From Rugalucina vietnamica (taxonomy: Eukaryota > Mollusca > Bivalvia > Lucinida > Lucinidae): a stretch of DNA of 64,000 bases. Position 1 is the first letter of the stretch. Each line of letters opens with the position of its first letter. The notes under the pieces were generated by a model. It did not search any database. It saw only the letters and a list, made by a program, of their open reading frames with translations, and was not told the DNA's origin. Location: NCBI GenBank assembly GCA_964017185.1, contig OZ024880.1, positions 32,826,329 to 32,890,328 on the forward strand, in the 5' to 3' direction. Below are positions 59,868 to 64,000 of this stretch, piece after piece. A program made the translations under genes and the position numbers.

Positions 59868-60093
59868 GAGCTGAGTCATGGGAAATTCAACAGTTTGCTT
59901 ATTAATGGGAAAACAAAGGTGCAGAAGGTTATCAGCGCCTTCGTAATTGCTACACGGGTAGTACTTTGCCTCTACTTTCAAAGTCCAAAATTTCCAGCCT
60001 CTACTCTAGCCATCTTCTGCGCTTGAACAGCTCGGGTTTGTGTTGGATTCTGTGCGGAAACCACATTGTTGATTTTCTAGTGACGTGGCTCAA
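59868..60093. mobile_element. Family A MITE, degraded
   Basis: 'gagctgagtcatggga', 'gggaaaacaaaggtgcagaa', 'atcagcgccttcg', 'gattttctagtgacgtggct'. Confidence 0.65.
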
Positions 60094-60099
60094 ATCATG

Positions 60100-60171
60100 A
60101 TTCAGAATGATGAACTCGTATCTACCTGACATGCTATGGAGGCAAAACTGATTTAATGAGTCTGACTGAAT
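60100..60171 (+). ncRNA. SNORD57: C/D-box snoRNA, SNORD57/snR51-like, copy 1
   Basis: 72 nt in RPS19 intron 1. Terminal stem ATTCAG (60100-60105) / CTGAAT (60166-60171). C box ATGATGA (60107-60113), D box CTGA (60162-60165), D' box CTGA (60126-60129), and a C'-like TGATTTA. Directly before the D box, AACTGATTTAATGAG is complementary over 15 nt to the 18S rRNA segment CTCATTAAATCAGTT. The fifth base before the D box pairs with A99 (human numbering), the known 2'-O-methyl target of SNORD57 (A100 in yeast, snR51). Such RNAs are released from introns by splicing and exonuclease trimming. The D' guide (GAACTCGTATCTAC) has no target I can name. Confidence 0.85.
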
Positions 60172-60217
60172 TGTGATTTTATCATACCTTTATGCTCAAC
60201 TCAGCTGAGGCTGAAAT

Positions 60218-60285
60218 TTATCCTGCTCATAAATGTTAAAATGCCAACAATCGTTGGCATTTTAACATTTCTGAGCAGGATAAAG
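60218..60285. repeat. Palindrome of ~68 bp
   Basis: 'tttatcctgctca', 'aaatgttaaaatgccaacaa', then 'cgttggcattttaacatttc' and 'tgagcaggataaa'. It belongs to a MITE family also seen at 61879-62769. Confidence 0.75.
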
Positions 60286-60299
60286 TACTAGTTTTTGAT

Positions 60300-60647
60300 T
60301 TTTGAACCTGAATTTTCCACCTATTTTGACTATTTCAGCCTTTTTGAGCAGTTGAAATTTCATGCTCAGCTGAGCTGAGCTTGAAAAAAGTTTTATAACG
60401 GCGGGTCCTTGGCTTTTATTGGGTAGGCTGAACTTTACTATTTTGGACTGCATGGACTACTTTGGACTTTTGATTATGAACCTGAATTTTCCACCTTTTT
60501 TGACTATTTCAGCCTTTTTGAGTAGTTGAAATTTCATGCTCAGCTGAGCTGAGCTTGAAAAAAGTTTTATAACGGCGGGTCCTTGGCTTTTATTGGGTAG
60601 GCTGAACTTTACTATTTTGGACTGCATGGACTATTTTGGGCATGCCC
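60300..60647. repeat. Tandem duplication, 174-bp unit, two copies
   Basis: 'gaacctgaattttccacc' recurs at a shift of 174 bp; the two units are almost identical and each holds the palindrome CTCAGCTGAGCTGAG. Confidence 0.85.
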
Positions 60648-60676
60648 TAGCAACAGCTGAGGCCATGTCATGACAT

Positions 60677-60833
60677 ATGAGCCGACCAGGTCTAACACAA
60701 ACCTGTATGTACAGCCAAAGAAAATAGGTAGAAGCTGTAAACTTCAGATAAACCTGAAGAGGGTTACTGCACAGCTGATCTGCGCCTTTGTTTTTCGCAT
60801 ACGCAGATTGTTGGTTTTTTGCAGCTTAAAGGT
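60677..60833. mobile_element. Family A MITE, fragment
   Basis: 'gagccgaccaggtctaaca', 'ctgatctgcgcctttgtttt', 'cgcagattgttggtttttt'. Confidence 0.65.
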
Positions 60834-61171
60834 TAAACAATTTGCCTTGTTTACCGGGCGTTGAGGGTTCAGTTCCGGTTTTGTTTGTGACTTATAAGTT
60901 TTTCAAATAACCAGAGGTATTGGTTGGACCTAAACACCTCAACAATCAATAACTTTAAAAAAACAAAAAGATTAACAAGTGATATATTGATGGAAGGAAA
61001 GAACAGCCATGGAAAAGTGTCATGACCAAGACCTTCAAGTGCAGAGTATGCTTCTAGACTGGGCAGTGAACCAGCACACTGAAATGCCATGCTCAACTGG
61101 TTTAAATTAAAATGACCGTAAATTTTGCCATGAGTGCTTTTTTGCTCAGAACATTTTCAAAGATGAAGTGT

Positions 61172-61261
61172 GACAATTTAGAATGATGAAACTCATTTGC
61201 CTGACAATTTATGGAGGTTTAACTTGGGTTTAACTGATTTAATGAGTCTGACCAAATTGTC
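61172..61261 (+). ncRNA. SNORD57: C/D-box snoRNA, SNORD57/snR51-like, copy 2
   Basis: 90 nt, ~1.07 kb downstream of copy 1. Terminal stem GACAATTT (61172-61179) / AAATTGTC (61254-61261). C box ATGATGA (61183-61189), D box CTGA (61248-61251), D' box CTGA (61201-61204). The D guide TAACTGATTTAATGAG pairs 16 nt with 18S, again placing the fifth base opposite A99. The stem sequence differs from copy 1 but pairs perfectly in both, i.e. paired changes. About 11 extra bases lie between D' and D guide, and the D' guide (GAAACTCATTTGC) differs. Confidence 0.85.
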
Positions 61262-61744
61262 TTCCTCAGTTTTATGTGTATTTTGTTTTATTTATTTTAC
61301 TGTACCTTAGGCAGTGTTCTTGAGAAGCCTAAGTTACAGGACTTCAGGTGTTTGCCTGACTGATCAGATTGTAAGGTCAGCCCAGTTTCTTACAAAATGC
61401 TTCATAGGACTACCTTTCCTGTGTTTCATGAACACTGTTTTTGAGTTTGGGAACATCAAAGTGATTCTTTAAATTATCATGACTTATAAGTGTTGTAGTA
61501 GAACGTAAGAGACTTGTCTTTCCAATTATAAATAAAGCATCATTCATTATATTTCTGAAATTCAAATTATTAGATTGCAAAGAAACCAAAGGGGTGGTGC
61601 CCCTCAGCTCCCCAGATGCGAGAAAATTAGAGAAAGATACACAAATTTGAGCTAGGGGAATTTGATTTGAGTCAGGGAATTGTCAGGGAACTTTTTTTTA
61701 GATGGTTGCATCCGATTTTACATTATTTTGCTTTTTTATTGTAG

Positions 61745-61845
61745 ATCAGGTAAAATGAAGATTCCTGAGTGGACAGACCTTGTGAAACAGGCCAGATACA
61801 ATGAGTTGTCACCGTACGACCCAGACTGGTACTATATCAGAGCAG
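61745..61845 (+). CDS. RPS19: Ribosomal protein eS19 (RPS19), second coding exon
   Basis: 101 bp with acceptor 'cttttttattgtag' and donor gtaggt. It completes K23 and reads [20 protein letters not shown], then [13 protein letters not shown] and one base. This is the conserved SGKLKVPEW...ELAPYDxxWFYTRA block of eS19. The exon end equals human c.172 when the missing second residue is counted, again a conserved intron position. Conserved basic and aromatic residues of the rRNA-facing surface are present. Confidence 0.95.
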
Positions 61846-61878
61846 GTAGGTGCCCATTCTTGTAAGACCTGGTCCGAA

Positions 61879-62769
61879 GGTTATAAAACTTTTTTGTGCA
61901 TAGATAAGACTAAAATTTATCCTGCTCATAAATGTTAAAATGTTGGCATAAAATTACTGCCTTTGGTGATCAGATCTAAACATAAAATTGCAATCAGTTT
62001 GGACTATTTATGACAGTGTTCCTTTTCATCTTTTTGGGAATGGGGTGGGGCCCTTGCGAAATGCCCAAATTGGGAAAAAGTCACGGCGTAAAATTCTTTA
62101 AGTGATTCCTTGTTTAATTTGATAACATCTCTTTGTGTAGCAACACTGAGTTACAATGACACAATAAACTCACCTTTTCTCAAAATCTTTATATTTATTT
62201 TTCCATAAGTCAGTACTTGTAAAATTATTTTTTTCTAAAGGTGAAGACTTGTAGAATAATATTCTGCGGATGTTAAGTGTCAATTTCATACTCCAGTGCA
62301 TAATTTGGTGTTTGGATGCTTTTTCATTCAACTTGACACATGTCTGACCTAGATTTCTTTTTGTGTTGATTACTAGTGCTGTCCAAAATAAAATAAGGCA
62401 CAAAGTTGGAAGGTATGCTCTAGGTGAAATTGGAGCAGCCAAAACTGATTATACATTGTAATGAGGGATTTTACATTCATCATTTTTCAAATACATTGGA
62501 TTTGATATCTGAGGAAGTTAGACTACAATTACTTACAGTATTAAGTTCAACAAAGGTAAAAATATAATAGTCATTAGTTTTCGTGGCTATCAAAAACGAA
62601 CTTAAGATTTTTTGGAATTTTTGATTGGGAATTTTTTGGGGTCAATTGGGAAAATTGGTAGTGTTTTGCCATTGGGAATCGGCCCCAAAATTGCCTGAAA
62701 AGGAACACTGTTATGAGCAGTTAAAATTTTATGCTCATCTGAGTTGAGCATGAAAAAGTTTTATAACTT
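61879..62769. mobile_element. MITE with GTTATAAAACTTTTT ends
   Basis: Inverted ends GTTATAAAACTTTTT at each side; related to the sequence at 60186-60400. It holds the inserted element at 62014-62710. Confidence 0.65.
62014..62710. mobile_element. MITE with CAGTGTTCCTTTTCA ends, copy 2
   Basis: 697 bp, reverse orientation relative to 43586-44346. TTATGA lies on both sides (62008-62013, 62711-62716), a 6-bp duplication. It sits inside the MITE at 61879-62769. Confidence 0.85.
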
Positions 62770-63078
62770 TGGTGCCTGATGAGGTACAGATGATCTCTTT
62801 CAATTAATAGCTTCAGACTTTGGGATCTTACAATGAATTTTGATCTCTTGCAATTAACGGCTTTGAACTTGGGATCTTGTTGATTTTGTCCTAGTAGTAG
62901 GAAGGAGCATGTTTGCCTAGTGGTTGAAAACGGGACACCAGAGCCAGAGAACCTGGATTTGATACCTACCTCAGTTGTGAAGTGTCGTAGAGGAAGACTG
63001 TTTAAGTACTGGATAATACCTGGAAGGAGTGGTCACTGTGGTGGCTCCGTGAAAACAGATTTTTTTTTTACTTGGTTG

Positions 63079-63294
63079 TTTAGCAATAATGAAATAAAAA
63101 AACATGATACATGTACATTTGAGCAGCGTCATGAGAAAACCGGTGTTTTGCCTATGCGAAAACAAAGGCGCAGATCAGCTTCGCAGTTTAGCAATAATGA
63201 AATAAAAAAACATGATACATGTACATTTGAGCAGCGTCATGAGAAAACCGGTGTTTTGCCTATGCGAAAACAAAGGCGCAGATCAGCTTCGCAG
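63079..63294. repeat. Perfect tandem duplication, 108-bp unit
   Basis: The stretch from 'gtttagcaataatg' to 'cagatcagcttcgca' occurs twice with a shift of 108 bp and no difference seen. It includes the left arm of a family A MITE, so that MITE has two left arms. It lies in RPS19 intron 2. Confidence 0.9.
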
Positions 63295-63468
63295 TAACTG
63301 CGAAGCTGATCAGCGCCTCTGTTTTAGCTACACGGAAAGTGCAATTCCTCTTCTTCTTAAATCCGGAATTTCATTGTTCTTGTCTGCTCCTGTGACAGTG
63401 CAGACCGATTTGTGTGGGACCTGGTCGGAAACCCCGAAGACTGGTTTTCTCGCAAAGCGGTTCATTTG
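63114..63468. mobile_element. Family A MITE with duplicated left arm
   Basis: 'tgagcagcgtcatgagaaaa' (twice), core hairpin, and right end 'ctggttttctcgcaaagcgg'. Confidence 0.75.
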
Positions 63469-63530
63469 GTATACAATTGAGTGACCTGAATTTAGAATCC
63501 CTTTCATGTGTTCATACGTTTATGTTTCAG

Positions 63531-63599
63531 CGTCAGTCTGCAGAAATCTGTACATTAGATCACCAACAGGCGTTGGATCCTTGACCAAAATTTATGGAG
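63531..63599 (+). CDS. RPS19: Ribosomal protein eS19 (RPS19), third coding exon
   Basis: 69 bp with acceptor 'ttatgtttcag' and donor gtaatg. It completes A57 and reads SVCRNLYIRSPTGVGSLTKI then YG and one base, matching human [24 protein letters not shown]. Human RPS19 has no intron after this point until c.356, so the intron here (equivalent to about c.241/242) is an extra one. About 65 residues of the C-terminal half remain outside the window. Confidence 0.94.
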
Positions 63600-64000
63600 G
63601 TAATGTATCAACAAAAACTATTGATTTTACAGCCCCTTTCACTCGAGTTTGCCGTTTGAGCATTTAGGTCAATCAAGTTTGTTCGCTCAAGTTCTCCGTC
63701 TGTTTGTAAATCGGGTAGCTTTTTTTTTTTTCTATTTTAGAACTGAAACAGTGTCCCAGGTGCCAGGTGTTCTTAAAATATATTCAGCATTTATCTTAAG
63801 GTAATGATGTCACCTCTTCTGATAAAAACATTGTAATTGTTTGGTTAAAGCACATTTATATTTCAAAATTTTTTGCACAACATATACAATGCATATTAAG
63901 AACACACATTTGAAACAGGACAGAGACAAAAGCAGAGCTTTATCAATTTAAGCAGTTACCTGATCGGTATCTACATGGCAAAAATTCCATATAGGAAGTT
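63600..64000 (+). other. RPS19 intron 3, incomplete
   Basis: Intron sequence up to the window edge; no further exon seen. Confidence 0.6.

Overview
The window is animal nuclear DNA: A+T-rich, with spliced genes, long introns and very dense young and old transposon debris. The repeat types (composite repeats framed by GCTCACCTGAG / CTCAGGTGAGC, tRNA-headed SINEs, many palindromic MITEs) suggest a lophotrochozoan, most likely a bivalve mollusc. This is an inference from repeat style and cannot be proven from the sequence alone.

Two host genes are visible, and only as short exons. On the + strand at the right end is the ribosomal protein gene RPS19 (eS19), with exons at 53227-53294, 61745-61845 and 63531-63599 that read without a break into each other; the gene runs off the right edge. 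Its first visible intron (8.45 kb) holds two C/D-box snoRNA candidates (60100-60171 and 61172-61261). Both carry a guide for 18S rRNA position A99 (human numbering), the target of SNORD57/snR51. On the - strand in the left half is an unidentified host gene with six phase-compatible exons (17855-17952, 16327-16401, 9729-9932, 6814-6982, 3692-3953, 3182-3249) and three probable upstream exons (28820-28873, 26440-26561, 25973-26033). It runs off the left edge.

Almost everything else is mobile DNA. From 1 to 18 kb the introns of the - strand gene hold composite tandem repeats, palindromic MITEs (families A and B below), SINEs, a fold-back block and a 1.7-kb terminal-inverted-repeat element. Each end of that element is a CACAGTG-type heptamer flanked by a 5-bp target duplication, which is the signature of Transib/RAG-like transposons; a second copy lies at 33706-36227. 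From 18.2 to 24.4 kb is a roughly 6-kb element with about 150-bp terminal inverted repeats and two apparently identical 463-bp direct repeats inside. From 31.0 to 44.5 kb is a Russian-doll nest: an outer element with CCGCAGG-rich ends contains a hAT element with an 8-bp duplication, which contains the RAG-like element, which contains a SINE and a mariner relic. The same outer element also contains an apparently intact hAT element with an 833-codon transposase (37931-40432).

From 44.5 to 53 kb are LINE relics and MITEs. From 53 to 64 kb the RPS19 introns are themselves filled with MITEs, a SINE and local duplications. No CRISPR, rRNA operon or bacterial-type feature was seen.
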